From NCBI GenBank assembly GCA_963731585.1, contig CAVSWC010000003.1, positions 434,001-498,000 of the forward strand: a stretch of 64,000 bases of DNA, written 5' to 3'. The stretch is from CANKHA01 sp963731585 (GTDB taxonomy: Bacteria > Pseudomonadota > Alphaproteobacteria > Rhizobiales > Xanthobacteraceae). Under the pieces are notes generated by a model. The model had not been told where the DNA came from. It saw only the letters and a list, made by a program, of their open reading frames with translations, and did no database searches. Shown piece by piece: positions 63,893 to 64,000 of this stretch; the stretch's first letter is position 1, and each line of letters begins with the position of its first letter. The position numbers were made by a program, and so were the translations under genes.

Positions 63893-64000
63893 ACTCCTCA
63901 TGGAGGGGGAGGTCGCTGCGAACGACAGTGAGCAGCGGGGTGGGGTGATCTTCTTCGCGGTTTCCACCCCACCGCGGTTCGCATCGCTCAGCTCATGCTA
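63893..64000. repeat. Family-D palindromic element, cut by window end
   Basis: CTCCTCATGGAGGGGGAGG followed by CAGCGGGGTGGGGTGA, then the complement CCACCCCACCGCG and CATCGCTCAGC. This is an intergenic member of the family found in gluQ, with an inner GGGGTGGGGTGA palindrome. It begins about 10 bases after the reductase stop. Confidence 0.7.

Noticed and set aside
1..64000. CRISPR array, prophage, transposase or restriction-modification genes
   Set aside because: No regularly spaced direct repeats, integrases, transposases or phage genes were seen. The palindromes are dispersed single or paired elements.

Overview
The window is GC-rich alphaproteobacterial chromosome. The conserved gene orders (ftsX-ftsE; lysA-lptM-argH facing tlpA; an ATR/etfB/etfA/hbd run), the family TIGR02302/DUF4175, DUF2125 and twin-TM proteins, the CpdR-like regulator and the intergenic palindromes all fit Hyphomicrobiales (Rhizobiales), close to Bradyrhizobium/Xanthobacteraceae. 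This is inferred from gene content and family knowledge; no search was run.

Layout. 1-16.5 kb is core housekeeping: DUF2125 (cut by the window edge), ChaC, PlsC, YdcF, FtsX/FtsE, a broken zinc-ribbon protein, a CpdR-like regulator, TIGR02302, LysA, LptM, ArgH, TlpA, 3-hydroxyacyl-CoA dehydrogenase, EtfA/EtfB, cobalamin adenosyltransferase and a twin-TM protein. 16.6-24.4 kb holds a host-attachment protein, a chemoreceptor, YihY, GluQRS with an in-frame palindromic element, an AlkA-like glycosylase, an esterase, an HNH nuclease, DsbB and tRNA-Leu(CAA). 24.5-27.9 kb is an AT-richer accessory cassette of a double-domain KaiC-like ATPase, a histidine kinase with a pseudo-receiver and a receiver protein, preceded by a perfect match to the sigma-EcfG general-stress promoter. 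28-43 kb is accessory metabolism: a TctCBA importer with an ACMSD-type amidohydrolase, a TorF porin with a VIT1/CCC1-like membrane protein, an LVIVD protein facing a CobW/Ldh/cupin/TctC/TauE run, and a NarL-type two-component system. 43-59.8 kb mixes small secreted proteins, HisE, YqaA, an NMT1-type binding protein, a D,D-carboxypeptidase, FadD, a second TctCBA importer, a GNAT enzyme, a CAP lipoprotein, an MHYT-PAS chemoreceptor and PiT with its DUF47 partner. 59.8-64 kb has a class II aldolase/amidohydrolase/TctC operon diverging from a 2Fe-2S flavin reductase.

Two features cut across the window. First, at least five families of dispersed palindromic repeats lie between genes, inside one operon, at the 3' ends of genes, and once within a coding sequence. 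Second, fourteen genes have reading frames broken by small indels: 17 breaks are equivalent to +1 base and only about 3 to -1, almost none in homopolymers. Because argH and other genes normally kept are hit, consensus error is the first explanation. Genes broken as written are typed pseudogene, with coordinates covering the whole restored gene.

Functionally the window suggests an oligotrophic soil or aquatic bacterium that imports organic acids through several periplasmic TctC/Bug proteins, degrades aromatic-type or beta-oxidation substrates (amidohydrolases, class II aldolase, FadD, Hbd, ETF), and invests in chemotaxis and stress signalling.
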